The notes beneath the pieces were generated by a model. It did no database searches. It worked only from the letters and a program-made list of their open reading frames with translations, and was not told where the DNA came from. Below, piece after piece: positions 11,578 through 24,369 of a DNA stretch of 30,000 nucleotides. The stretch's first letter is position 1, and each line of letters begins with the position of its first letter. A program made the translations under genes and the position numbers. This stretch comes from Neocallimastix lanati (nom. inval.). Taxonomy: Eukaryota > Neocallimastigomycota > Neocallimastigomycetes > Neocallimastigales > Neocallimastigaceae. Where the stretch lies: contig JACVTC010000158.1 of NCBI GenBank assembly GCA_016946835.1, forward strand, positions 215,001 to 245,000, in the 5' to 3' direction.

Positions 11578-13947
11578 ATAGAGTAAAAATTACATAACAA
11601 AAATTAAAGTTACAAATTCTCATAAATCATTATATGAATTATATATATAATAATAATAGTATTTATTTAATATTAATATATTATTAGTTACTATTATAAC
11701 TGAAATAATAGTAATAAAAACGGTTTTTTTTTTTTTTTTTTTTGACCATTATTAGCCCCTTTTTAAATTTTTTTATCCTTTATATAATATACGCATGAAT
11801 ATATTAAAATTATTTAATGTATTAATTATTTTTAAAACTAACAAAAATATTTAGGAGAATAAAAGAACAAAAAGAAAAAAAAAAACAGAAACAAAATTAA
11901 AATATTAATAACAAAATAATTTAATATCATTTTTAATTATATTTATTATATAATTTTAATATATAATATGTCCATATTTAAAGTATATTTAAAATATAAT
12001 GACACAAATGTTCAATGTTATTACTTTTATTTTAATAACAAAATTATATACCATTAATATAGTATACTATAACTTTTTAAATTTATAAAAATTATCTAAA
12101 ATGATACAAAAAAAAAAAATAAAAAAATAACAAAAATGATATGTATCAAGAGTAATAAGAAATAGTGTTAAAAAGGAAAATATGATTAATATAATAAATA
12201 ATTTTGGTTTAATCATATATACTTTGAATAGCTTTTTGACATATATTATAAATAACAAAAATTATTATTACAAATAATAAATATATTTAATATTAAGTAT
12301 TAATAAATAATATATATTTAGCACAAATAATTAATCAATATTGCATATATTTAATATTTATTAATATTCAATTCTTATACAAAATAAAAAAAAAAAAAAA
12401 TGAAATAAAATGAAATAAAAAAAAAATAAAATAAAAAATAAAAAATAAAAAAAAAAAGAAATAAAAAAAAATTCTATTTAATTTTAATTTTTAAAGAAAT
12501 TTGTTTTATATTTAAAAAGATTTTGAAAGCACTCAAACATACGAAAACTACAGCTAAATAAATAGGTTTATGATATTAACATATTATTTTAATATTTATT
12601 AATAAAGTATAATTTTCTTTTATTAATTAATATTACAATATTATTATTATTATTATTATTAATAATAATAATAATAATAATAAATACTTTGAATTAAAAT
12701 ATTAAAGGTTAGAAGATATAAAATAATAATAAAAATATTAATTATAAATAATAGTAGATAGAATATATATGATAATGCTTTTTTTTTTTTTTTTTTTTTT
12801 TTATTGATCAAAGTTATTGACAATCGACTTTTATTATTATACATAAAATAATATAGGTTATGTTAATGATAATTCTTTTAATCTTTTTTTTTTTTTATAA
12901 ATTAAAATTTTCATATATTGATATATTAAAATTATCTTTTTATAAACTTAATTCTATACATTTACTATTGTTAAAATTTTTATAAATATCAAACTATGAA
13001 ATTTTATAATAATTAAAGTTATACTTAACATAAAATTTTATTAAAGAATATCATGATAATCATGATTATGTCAAATATTATATTTTATTTTGTTTTGATT
13101 TTTTTTTTGTTATTTTTCCATTTTTTTTTTATTATTATTCTGTAAATCTGGATTATGGTAATTTATTATTAAGAATATGATCATTTTCATTTGCAATACA
13201 AAGATGTAACTTTTATTATTATTTCAATATGTCATTTTATCATTTACTAATAATAGAAATATTAAAAATAAAAAAAAAATTACCTTAAAAAAAAAATTGA
13301 AAAATAATAAAAATGATAATTATAAAATAATAGTAATATAAAAGATTGAAGTATTAATAAAAATATAAATAAAGTAAATAGCAGAATATTAAATAAGAAA
13401 AGTACAGATTGAATAAAAAAAAATAGAATTAAAAAAATTCTATAAAAATATTTATAATTAATAATATGTGATATTTAAATAATGAAAGCTATTTCAACTT
13501 TTAGAATTATAATTAATAAATTTAATATTATAAGAATGATGAATATTATTGATAATTATGAATTATGAAAAAAAAATAAAGAAAAGTAAATCTGTATTAT
13601 TAAATAAAACATAGAATATTGCTAATCCTAATTATTAATTATATTTAGCTAATTCTTTAGTTAAAACTGATTTTTTTTTTAAAAAAAACTTTTATTTCTT
13701 TTTTTTTTTTTTTTTAAAAAACTATGATGTGGTTAGATTTAGATTAAAGTAATTTCCAATTTCATTAATAATAAATAAAAAATAATAAATAATAAATAAT
13801 AAATAATTAAATAATTAAATAATTGAATAATAAATAATAATAATACATATATAAATAATATATGTTCACTAGAAGTTTTTTTTTTTTTGATATTAATTAT
13901 CAAAATTATTTTCTAAATAAATTTAATTATATTTATATTATAAAAAT

Positions 13948-14025
13948 AATATAATATATAATAATATATAATAATATATAATATATAATAATATATAATA
14001 ATATATAATAATATATAATAACATA
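13948..14025. repeat. Decanucleotide A/T tandem array
   Basis: Seven or more near-exact repeats of a 10-bp unit (ATAATATATA) run in phase. Confidence 0.75.
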
Positions 14026-15408
14026 TATTTATGTGTAATTATAATATTAGAATAAAATATAATAAAATCTCTTTTTATTCATTTTTAAATTCGTTCATTT
14101 TATTTGATAATAATATTAATAGAATTGAATTTAAATAGGCAATATCTCAAAATGATAAAAAATTTTTTTTTTTTTGAATTATATCAATTAATATAATAAT
14201 ATATTCCTTTAAATTAATTAAATATATTGTAATATTTCACGGCTTATAAAATTCTATTGGATTAAAGTTTTTTAATTTTAAATAGAATTAATTTATTCAA
14301 AATTTATTAAATTAATATATTAACAATACTTATGATTCAATTACAGATTTAACTTATTAAATGATATAATTTAATATTGAATAAAATTTAATTCTTAATA
14401 TAGTTTATATATATATTTTTTCTTTGATAAAAGATATATACCATTTATTATTTAAATATTGGATTAAATAGCAATAACCAAAATAAAATAAGAAAAGCAT
14501 AATCATATATAGAAAATATTTATCTTACAATATATTAAATTTAATGTTTATTATAAAACTTTTATCATAATATATAATATATAAAATATAATATGTAATT
14601 ATAATTATATATATTACATCGTAATTAATTAAATTCCATTAAATTCATAATATATTAATATTTTTTTTTTTTTTTTTTTTAATATAATATAAATTCAATG
14701 TAATATTTATTTTTATTTAGATTAGTAATTTTATTGGATTATTAATAACAAAAATAATACAAATTATATCTATCTATTTATTATTTTTTTTTATTTTTTT
14801 TTTTTACTTTCATTTAAATTTTCTCCTTCACAAAAAAAAACAAAAAAATTAAGAAAAAAAAATAATAAAAAGAACAAAAATAAATAGAAATATATAAATA
14901 ATAGAAAAAAAATATTATTAAAGAAGGATAAAAAAATAAATCAATAGTCAAATATTTTAATCAAATTGAAAATAACAGTAATAATATAATTTATAATAAA
15001 AGAAATTTGAAGTATATTTTAATAATAAAAAATATTTAAAAGGTATAACTCGAGATCCATATATATATTATTGATTATTTCTATATATTAAAATAATGTG
15101 AAAGAAACAAAAAAATGTAAAAGTAAAAATATAAGTAAATAAATATAAAAAATTCGGTACTCTGAAAATCATAAAATTATACAAAATAAATAATTCATAT
15201 AATATATAGTATTGTCAATATATTTTTTATTAAAAATAATAAACATTTCAATATTAAAAATAGTTGATAAAAAATGGAAAACATTAAAAATATCATTACT
15301 ATATGGAAAATTTATTATAAATATAATAAATAAAATATGATTTCTAAAATTATTTATTTATTTATTTATTTTTTTTTATATTTGTATAGGAAATAAAGGC
15401 AATAATAG

Positions 15409-15439
<31 letters not shown>

Positions 15440-16383
15440 GTCTTGTATATAAGAATAATGATGAAAGAAAATAGAAAATATACAAAAGCACTATTAGTAT
15501 ATTATTTATTATAGTAGAGGAAGTTTATTTATAAATAAAAAAAAACTTTTTTGTAAATAAACACAAATTATAATATAATAAATAATATAATTTAAACAAT
15601 CATATATTAAAAATATAATATAGATTGACACTTTTTTAAGGTAATTTTTTTTTGTAGTAAAACGTTAATAAGTATAAATAATTATATTGTTTTTATATTG
15701 GATAACCTATTTTATAAATTTTTAATATTTATAATTAAATCAATTATTAATTTAAATTAATTAAATAAAATTTTCTATTTTTTTTATAGTTTATTAAATA
15801 TAATATTGTAGATAAAATCTTGTTCCTAATATTTAACCATTTAGAATAATAATTTATTTATATAATAATTGATTTTAAAAAATATAAATATAAATATTTT
15901 GAAAGAAAATTATATATTATTATATATATTTAATATAGAAAGAAAAATATTTTTTTGTTAATTTTATAATAATAATAATTTTTAAATTAATTGTAATTTA
16001 TTTAAGAAAAAAATAATATATTTCAACGTAGAAATATTTAAATATTCAAAAATTTAAAATAAGGAAGGTAATATTCTATTAAATTAGTTTTTTAAGGATA
16101 ATTTATTAAAAAACTATTTTAAAATTAAAAGAGTATACAAAATAAAATTTATTAAAAAGCTCTTTTATTATATATTCTAAATAGAAATTGAAACCTTTCA
16201 TATAAAGAAGTTCATTTTTATTTATAATATATTATAAAAAATTATTTGATGATATATAAAAAATTTAAATAATCTAATTTTCAGTATTATATATCTTACA
16301 ACAAAATTAAAATAATATACAAATAAAATTTTTATTATTTAAAAATCATTATTTATAATAAAGAATAATTAAAATTTTTTAAC

Positions 16384-19295
16384 ATGGGAAATACTTTTGG
16401 GAAAAGTGATAGTACAGATTTTAATGGAGAAGGTAATAATTAATTAAACTAATATATTTGATATTATTTTTATTATTATTATTTATATTAATTATAAATT
16501 AATCAAAAAAAATATTAAATATTTTATAAATAGTTGAATTAAGACATTTTAATTTATTAAGATGTATTGGTAAAGGTGCCTTTGGAAAGGTAATTAAAAC
16601 AAAATTATTAATTTTAAAATAATTTTTATTTTTTTTTTGAATTTTTTGAAATAAACATAAAAATAATAATTTGAACTAATAAAATTCATATAAAATATAA
16701 CAATAGGTTCGTATTGTCGAACATAAAGAAAAGAAAAAGCTTTATGCTTTAAAGTATATTAATAAAATGCAATGCATTAAAATGAAAGCAATTCAAAATA
16801 TTATGAGAGAACGTTCAATATTGGAAGAGATAGAACATCCATTTATTGTAAATTTAAGATTTGCTTTCCAAGATGATGAAAATATGTTTATGGTACTTGA
16901 TTTAATGATAGGGGGTGATTTACGTTTTCATTTGGAACGTTTAGGAGGTTTTACTGAAGAGACATTGCGTTTCTATTGTGCAGAAATAGCATGTGCTCTT
17001 AATTATCTACATAATAAAGGGATCATTCATAGAGATATAAAACCTGATAATATTTTATTAGATGATAAAGGACATGCTCATATTACCGATTTTAATATTG
17101 CAGTTCATATAGATCCAAAACGTCTTCCAAGGTCACAATCCGGTACTATATCATATATGGCACCAGAAGTTTTTGCTGGTAAAGGATATTCATATCCAAT
17201 TGATTGGTGGAGTTTAGGAATTGTTCTTTTTGAAGGATTTTATGGTAAGAGACCATTCAAAGGTCATAACAATGAACAAGTTTCTAATAATATTGTTAAT
17301 CAAAAAGATATTCATTTTCCATCTACAAATTCCCTTACTAAACATCCAGTTAAGCCATCAGCCGAATTTTTATCCATTATGAATAGTTTCCTTATTAAAG
17401 ATCCAAATAATCGTTTAGGATGTAGTTCTAAAGGTTTAGATGAACTTTGGGATAATACTTGGTTTAGAGGAATAGATTGGGATAAATTAGAAAGGAAAGA
17501 ATATGTTTCACCAATGATACCAAATCCAGATAAGGCAAACTTTGATGCTACTTATGATTTAGAAGAATTATTATTAGAAGATAATCCATTAACCTACCGA
17601 CCAAGAAAGAAGAAGAATAAGAATAAGGATAATTCGGAAGATTCTGGTCATGGAAAAGGATTTTTCGGTGGTAAATCCAATTCTAGTACCCAACAACCGA
17701 AATCTCGTTTACAAACTGAATTAGAATATATAGAAGATCATTTTAAAACATATGATTGTACATTATTTGATCGTTTTACACAGTTAATGGAAAATGATAA
17801 ACTTTTAGAAAATCCAGAATTAATGAAAATTTTAGATGAGGAATTTAAAAATCTTAGTCAACAAAGTGAAATGCCAATGAAACGTCCAAATAATACTCAT
17901 GGTCCATCCGGTGCAATTACTGAAAAGCTTATTAAGGAAAAACAAATTCGTTTACAAGCTTATCATGCTCGTATGCAATTGAGGCAACAAGAGAATCAAC
18001 TATTACAACAACCAGGTCAAACTTACAATTCAAATCGTAACATTTTACAACATAATATGATGGCTGGTTCCAGTAATTTCTATAATAATAATGGAAGTAA
18101 TTCTTCGTTGTATGGAAGTGGTTATAATGAGGGTGGAAATTCTAATCGTTCATCACCAAATAATACTCATTATAACCTTCATGAAGATATCCATAATTAT
18201 AAAAATAATTCACATTATCCAATGACTCCTCAGTATAATGCTTCAACACCACCACAATCTCAAGCAACACTACCTGTTCAACCTTTACCTCCTACACCAG
18301 AACCTAATTATTATACAAATAGTAATAATAGTACTGGACGATTAGAGATGTCATCAGGAAATCTTTCACGTAATGAACCATCTACATCTTCGTTGAATCG
18401 TCGTAACAAAAATAAAAAATATGGATCTAATGGATCAACAGGCATTAATACCCCTTCGGATTCTCCTAAAATTGGCGGTGGTGCTTCATATACTCAACAG
18501 TTAACTTCTAATGGTGATCGTGAACGTGAACGTATAAGACAAAACCAACAATTAAAACAAAAATTAACATCCTCCCCACAGACCTATCATCAGAAATTAG
18601 TACCAAATAGAAAACTTTCACAAAATCATTTAAATCACTCTGCAAATTCTGATAGTATTAATTCATTGCAACTAAGTAATTTAAAGGAAGATCATAGTGG
18701 TGACTATAATTTAAATATAAGTCGTTCAATGAATAATTTAAATTATAGTACTCATTCAAATGATGATATGATAAAGAATATATTAAGTAAGGATGAAATG
18801 GAAGAACTAAATGATGATTTTTTATTTGATCGTAAAAATGTTTTTAGTAAACCAATGTATCATAGTACCAGTATGGATGAACTTAATCAAAATATGGGTA
18901 AAGGATACAATAAAGTACCAAATCCAAAAGGATTAAAACAAGGAGTTTTAAATATGACAGCATTATCAGGTGGAGTGAAGAAAGATGATGAAAAAATAAT
19001 GCCTTTTAATACCAATGAAGAAATTCAAGGAATTGGAAATTTATATGATAACTTATCAATAAGTGATTCAAATATAGGTTATAAGAAGTTAAGGCATGGT
19101 AAATCTTATGATAATTTAACTGCAAAAAAGTATAATAGATCAAATGAAGTTCCACCACCACTACCGAATAGTAGTTCAACAGGAAAAATTAATTATATTA
19201 TGAAATATGATTTTCCTATTCCTCCTTCAAATGGCGCACCATCTAATCGTCCATATGTTACACCATCTAAGAGTAAAGGAAGTTCAGGTTATTAA
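16384..19295 (+). CDS. STK32/YANK-family Ser/Thr protein kinase with long disordered tail
   Basis: Three exons (16384-16432, 16534-16589, 16707-19295) join in frame to 897 residues. Introns are GT(AATA/AATT)...TAG. The start is supported by 'MGNTFGKS', which fits an N-myristoylation site (G2, small residue at 6, Lys at 7). The kinase domain covers about 22-287: P-loop 'GKGAFG' (29-34), K51, alpha-C E70, 'HRDIKPDN' with D145, then D163 in 'DFNIA' rather than DFG. It continues with 'SYMAPE', 'DWWSLG' and an AGC-like end 'WFRGIDW...IPN'. DFN in the activation segment and the HPF[IL]VNL and 'HITDFNIA' blocks are hallmarks of the STK32 (YANK) branch of AGC kinases. Human relatives are about 400 residues, so some 500-600 residues are extra: Asn/Gln/Ser-rich, with a basic patch, 'LPPTPEP' and 'VPPPLP' proline motifs and three similar S-[MY]-x-x-L sites. 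The substrate is unknown; membrane attachment is inferred. Confidence 0.93.
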
Positions 19296-19331
19296 TGATT
19301 TTATTTATTTCATTTATATTATAATTATTAT

Positions 19332-19372
<41 letters not shown>

Positions 19373-20124
19373 AAAAAGAAAAAATCATCATTCAAATTAA
19401 TGATATTGTTAACAATTTAATAATAATAATAATAATAAATAATAATATATATAAATATATAAAAAAAAAAAAAATTTTTTTTCTTTTCAAAATTTTACAC
19501 GTCGTTGAACATTGCAAATTTTATAAATGAATTTTTTTTTTTTTTTTTTTTTTTTATTAATATTTTTTTTTATAATATATATATACTTTTACTAATTTAT
19601 TTATTCAAATTTTATTCAAATGAAATTTTAACAATAACTATTAAAATTATCCCTTCCATAACAATAATATAAAATTAATATGAAAAGTTAATTATGAAAT
19701 ATAAAACTGAAAATTAAATTAAGCAAAAACTAAAAAGAAAAACAAAAACAAAAAATACCAAATTCAAAAATTCAAAAATAATAAAAAAGAAAAAAAATTC
19801 TTTATATAAAAATATAGTCATTCAATCAATTAAAAAATTATAAACATAAATAACTCTACTATAATAAATAAAACAAAACAAAATAATAATAATACAAAAA
19901 AAAAAAAAAAAAAAAAAAATATAAAAAATAATAAAAAAAAAAAATTAAAAAAATAAAAAAAAATAAAAAATAAAATAAAATAAAAATTAATAATACTAAC
20001 AATAGTATATATAAATTTAAAAATTAACAAAATAAATAAAAAATAAAAATAAAAATAAAAATAAAAAATAAAAAAAAAAAAAAAAAAAAAAGATAAAAAA
20101 TAATAAATTTAGAATGGAAATAAA
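19296..20124. other. Low-complexity spacer after the kinase gene
   Basis: A/T homopolymers (A run near 19339-19370; T run near 19531-19555) and A-rich stretches with no gene-like sequence. The first part should be the kinase 3' UTR. The poly-Lys and poly-Phe frames here are just A and T runs. Confidence 0.7.
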
Positions 20125-20990
20125 AGATTACATTTTTGAAATTTTTATTAAATGGATATTGAAATTCTTTTGGAAAAATTTTTTGTAATTGTTTAATATC
20201 AAATAGGTAATATAAACCCTGTTATCACAGATATGAATAATATAGAATCAAGTACTGATTCTGATTGTAGTAACAAAGTGTATAATATTAATAACAATAG
20301 CAATAGTGTTGTTAATAATAGTAATAGTATTGATAGTGAAAAAAAGGAATGATAATAGTATGGATAATGATAATATTAATAATATTATGGGTGGTAGAGA
20401 AAAATAATAGTATCGTTACTGTTAGTGTAGTGAATAGACCAATTAGTGAAAATCGTTTTAAATATTAGTAATTTTCTGAATAATGAGTGTGTAAATATAT
20501 ATATGATGTGGTACCGAGTATTTTAACTTCATTTTTGGTGGGAAGAGATACAGACATTATTGATTTTAGATTATAAAAAAAGGAATAAGATTGTTTTTTG
20601 TTTTAATTGTTAAATCATTTCTGGTAATTATTCTAAAAAGCTAATTTTTCGGTACAAGCGTAAATCAACTATAACCGGGAGCGTCAACGCTGAAAATGCA
20701 ATAAGACAAGACAAGACAGTAGGGGTGGCTAATGCCTCTGAAGGAGAAGGGAAATACCATAATTTTTTTTCAGATTGTTAATTCAGATCCTAATTCAGAA
20801 TAATAATTATTTTAAAGGGTAATTTTATATTCTGGAGGTGAGGTTTGTTGCATATGAACTTAACTTTTTTTTTTTTCTGAATTTATTTATTACACTTTAT
20901 TTTAATATTACTTTTTTTTATTTCAAATTACTATTTTAAACATTATTATGTTCAAATTGGACAAATAATATATATATATATATATATTTT
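20125..20990 (+). mobile_element. 5'-truncated LINE copy (3' end only)
   Basis: This stretch aligns by eye along nearly its whole length with about 26790-27610, the end of the long LINE copy. Shared blocks are TCAAGTACTGATTCTGAT, the Asn/Ser linker, TTTTCTGAATAATGAGTGTG, a 'GGRDADIID'-like segment (here shifted in frame), AGCGTCAACGCTGA, 'NASEGE' and 'FFQIVNS', then TTGGACAAATA followed by (TA)n. Homology fades near 20125, so only the C-terminal coding part and 3' UTR remain, the usual result of incomplete reverse transcription. Frameshifts and stops make it non-coding. Confidence 0.85.
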
Positions 20991-21042
20991 TAAAAAAAAA
21001 AAGCTATACATCATATTTTATAATAATTTTTCTTTTTCTTTT

Positions 21043-21081
<39 letters not shown>

Positions 21082-21897
21082 TTATAATTAATTTTATTTT
21101 TATTGTTTAATATTCTTGATTTTACTTTTATTATTATTATTATTATTTTTATACTTAATCTTGGAATTCTATTCATTTAGTGATAATTTATCACTTTAAT
21201 CAATTATATATCTTATATAGCAATCTATAGTTAGGAAGTCTCTATTCTCATTTTTCCAGTTCTCTCATGAAGAGAAAGATACCTTTACTTTTTTATTATT
21301 ATTATTATTATTTATTTGTAAAAAAAAAAAAAAAAAGTAAAACATATTTCACTATATTATATTATTGATAATGCTTTTATGATTCATTATTTGGTTCCAA
21401 TAAAAAAAAAAAACTATTAGGAATATTTAATCTTTAATCAATCATTTTCATATTTTCATATATATATATATTTTTTATGTATTTCCCATTTCTTCATATA
21501 TAAATCATTCATGTACAGTATAATGATGTTATATTTATCATTTTTTTTTTTTTTTTTTTTATTTTTTTATTTTTTTTATTTCTTTTATTTCTTATTTTTT
21601 TTGTTTTTGTTTTTAATTTTAATTTTTTGGATGGTACATTTTAATTATGGTACTTTTTTACATTCCTTTAGGAATTAATTGGTTCCACCATATGTAACTT
21701 TTTTTTTTTAAAAAAATTTTTAAATAAATAAAATAAATAAATAAAATATATATATTTATATTTATCTCAAAAGAAAAGACTACAGAAAAGAATTTATGTT
21801 TTATTTTTTATTTTATTTTATTATATTTTATTATATTTTATTTTATTTTATTTTATTTTATTTACTAATTTTTTTATTTTTATAATATTTTTATAAT

Positions 21898-21952
<55 letters not shown>

Positions 21953-21974
21953 AATATACATTAGTTTTTATTTT
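20991..21974. other. AT-rich spacer between LINE copies
   Basis: Simple sequence with two very long T runs (36 T at 21045-21080; 50 T at 21899-21948), (ATT)n and ATTTT repeats. A few less simple patches occur near 21170-21290 and 21640-21700, but none matches a known protein by eye. Confidence 0.6.
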
Positions 21975-23282
21975 GAAATGTTGGCTATGCGAAGAGGTCT
22001 GAGATGTTTTGGTCCTGCCAATGAAAAAATTTTGTTTTAATTTTTATTTATAACATTGAATCGTGGATTGAAAGTAGATTAAAGGAGTTCTTAAGTAAAA
22101 AAAAAAAATTAAATAGTAACGAAATTATTCATGGAATTTATAAAAACACTTTATTAATATGGAAAATTACTTCATTCTAAAAGTTAAACTAATAATAATA
22201 CGGATTATTCATAGGTTATTTATATGATTACAAAAAGACTTAACCTGTTAAAAAAATAAATTGGAAGATTACGATTACGTCAAGGATTCATAAATTTAAC
22301 AGTATTAACTATAATAGAACAAGGTATTGTTCTGAACCCACTATTCCTCTCTCTGAAAGTCTTTTGTATGTTAATGCCTTCTTGATTACTTAATACTCTA
22401 ACCTTTGTTTTAGCTGAAATATGTATTTAACTCATTTTAATTCAATTTTTTTTATTCCTATTTATAGTTGTCTTCAAAAAATCGAGGGTAATAATTCATT
22501 TTTGAACTCCTTCTCTAATTCCTATCCATTTCTCAATCATTATAGAACGATACTGAGACATGCAGATATGAAAATTTCTGGTATACATGACTTTTTTATT
22601 GATATCTACAATTCCTGCCAATTCAATTAATGATTATTTTGAATATAAATATAGATATATACTCTCAGTAAATATATAGTTTTTCCTTTTTTGAGGGTGT
22701 TCGATGCTCATTAGGAAACATTTACATCCCAAGCACAAAAAAACAAAAAAAAAAACATGAAAACTCCAGAGATAAAGCGAAAATATTGATTTTGCTAATT
22801 GACTCAAGAATTACCAGAATAGCCCTTCTATTACTATTAATGATTTCAATATGACTAAATTAGCAACATAAAGATCTAATTTTTAGAATTTCTCCTCAAT
22901 CGTTTGCTATATTATTGGATATGCTTGTCCACCAGTTTACCTGATTTAATGATAGAAAGAATTCTTGTATTGATTTGATAGTTGTTATTAACGATAAATT
23001 AAAAGATTATCTTAATTTTGTTTCTGTATGTAACTCTTTTAATGATATCTCTGGTCATCTACCATTTATTCTTTCTTATAAAAAAAAAAAAAAAAAAAAC
23101 ATTTCCTAGTGGTTTCATTACCCCTCCTCCTGGAACTGGTCGGGATAAACATGAAACAATTTTTCTCTCATAATAAAATTCATATATTTACTGGAAGAAT
23201 TTGAACATAATGAATAATCTGGACGATAACATAATGATATAAAAATTTCTTGTTACAGCCAATGAAGTTAGGTGAATAAAAT
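21975..23282 (+). mobile_element. LINE copy A, 5' part: N-terminal region and APE endonuclease (broken)
   Basis: Translated pieces follow the APE-type endonuclease of the next copy in order. From about 22400 comes a 'CFSxNM' start (tWN-like), then 'YSCLQKIEGNN' opposite 'LCFQETDNGTN' of copy B, 'SLGNIYIPS' (about 22710), 'SPSITINDFNM' (GDFNM-like, with Gly to Asn) and 'DISGHLPFILSYK' (SDHxP-like, with Asp to Gly). A linker resembling the post-endonuclease region of copy B runs to about 23280. The first 400 bases should be the N-terminal extension but are hard to align. Both catalytic-type motifs are altered and there are many stops and frameshifts, so it is inactive. No RT follows directly; a matching RT lies downstream of copy B. 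Confidence 0.75.
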
Positions 23283-23326
23283 TCAAGCAAGAAATTCCTA
23301 AAAGATCTACAGGGTTCAGTATTTTA

Positions 23327-23765
23327 TTGTCCCTGTTAACATTAAGAAATTATCTCATGAAAAAGCATTTATTGGGTGATATTTTGTCAGTGAAAAGAAT
23401 TACTAAACTCAGTAATAGTTTCTTCAGGATTAAAGTATACACTCCAAATTTCAACCATGGAAAATTTGATATAATATTTGAAAAATCAATATCAGGAGTT
23501 AAAATTTCATATTGTAGACGTTTCAAATGGAATTTATGAGGTTTCTTTTCAGGATTTAAAACAAAATTTAATATCTATTAGTACATCCAATAATACAAAC
23601 TCATTAAATCTCAGTTCAACTAATTTAGTAAATGTTATAAATGGCAATCATGAACTCAATGCTCCCAATATACCTAATCTTAATTCTCAAAGTCATATTT
23701 TACATTCTAACACAGGAAAGTTTTCTTTTTGTCTTAGTTGGATGAAATTTTGTAAAAAGAGATAG
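23327..23765 (+). pseudogene. LINE copy B N-terminal extension (frameshifted)
   Basis: Two overlapping frames give 'GDILSVKRITKLSNSFFRIK' and then 'IHIVDVSNGIYEVSFQDLKQ', followed by a Ser/Asn-rich stretch leading into 'GKFSFCLSW', the start of the endonuclease. One frame change near 23500 joins them. The extension resembles no family I can name. It could be a nucleic-acid binding part or the end of an ORF1 fused to ORF2. Confidence 0.55.
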
Positions 23766-24361
23766 TATTGAGTACTTCAACACGATCTTTAAACCATTAT
23801 TCCTATGTTTTCAGGAAACGGATAATGGTACCAATGATGCTAGAAATCCATATAAAGTAACATTTCCCACCTTCAAATATTTCCAGAAAAGAATGGATCC
23901 ACATACTACAGGTTGCAGAGATTTATATCTTGGATATCATGTCTCATGTCTGTTCATGAAGATAATTCCTATACTCATCTTGTTTCTTTAACAACATATA
24001 GTCTAAGTGTTCTGTTGGTAATGTCTATATTCCTACTAAGAAACACTCATTACAAGTCCGATATGCATTCTCTGAAGTTTTCGCATGGCTTCAGAATCAC
24101 ACTAATCATCCATCTATTCTTCTTGGAGACTTTAACATGAGCACCGATGATTTACAAGATAAATTAACCAACAATAACCTTGATAACTGGTTTATTCTTC
24201 CGATTAATGATTCACCTATTTCATGGACTAAAGGTAGATATTCATCAGATATTGATAATGTGTTAGTCAACTCAAGTATGCTGTCTAAAATATCCAGTGC
24301 TTATTTTATTGATTTTTCTTCTGTATCTGATCATAAACCTCTCGTAGTTTATTACAAGTAA
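23700..24361 (+). pseudogene. LINE copy B APE-type endonuclease
   Basis: Landmarks are 'LCFQET' (23803-23820, the QET metal-binding motif), 'LYLGYHVSC' with a frame change near 23945, 'VYIPTKKHS' (about 24030), 'SILLGDFNM' (GDFNM at 24125-24139) and 'SDIDNVLVNSS' followed by 'SDHKP' (24326-24340). These are the ordered metal and catalytic motifs of AP-endonuclease-like LINE nucleases. The residues are conserved but the frame is broken at least twice upstream of GDFNM. In active elements this domain nicks the target DNA for reverse transcription. Confidence 0.85.
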
Positions 24362-24369
24362 ACTACCAC

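Larger units (their letters stand above)
8656..16383. other. 7.7 kb gene-poor AT-rich spacer
   Basis: Read on both strands, no frame longer than about 60 codons is free of obvious low complexity and none resembles a known family. It holds homopolymers (48 A at 8798-8845), (TA)n runs, A/T microsatellites and a few tandem duplications listed separately. No tRNA- or rRNA-like GC-rich segment is visible. The last few hundred bases should contain the promoter and 5' leader of the kinase gene. Confidence 0.7.

Noticed and set aside
12067-12844. Short minus-strand open stretches in the desert (12067-12258, 12659-12844)
   Set aside because: Ile/Phe/Tyr/Lys-only translations produced by A/T repeats; no conserved segment.
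19207-20030. Poly-Lys (+) and poly-Phe (-) open stretches after the kinase
   Set aside because: They are translations of A and T homopolymers; the first also overlaps the end of the kinase in another frame.
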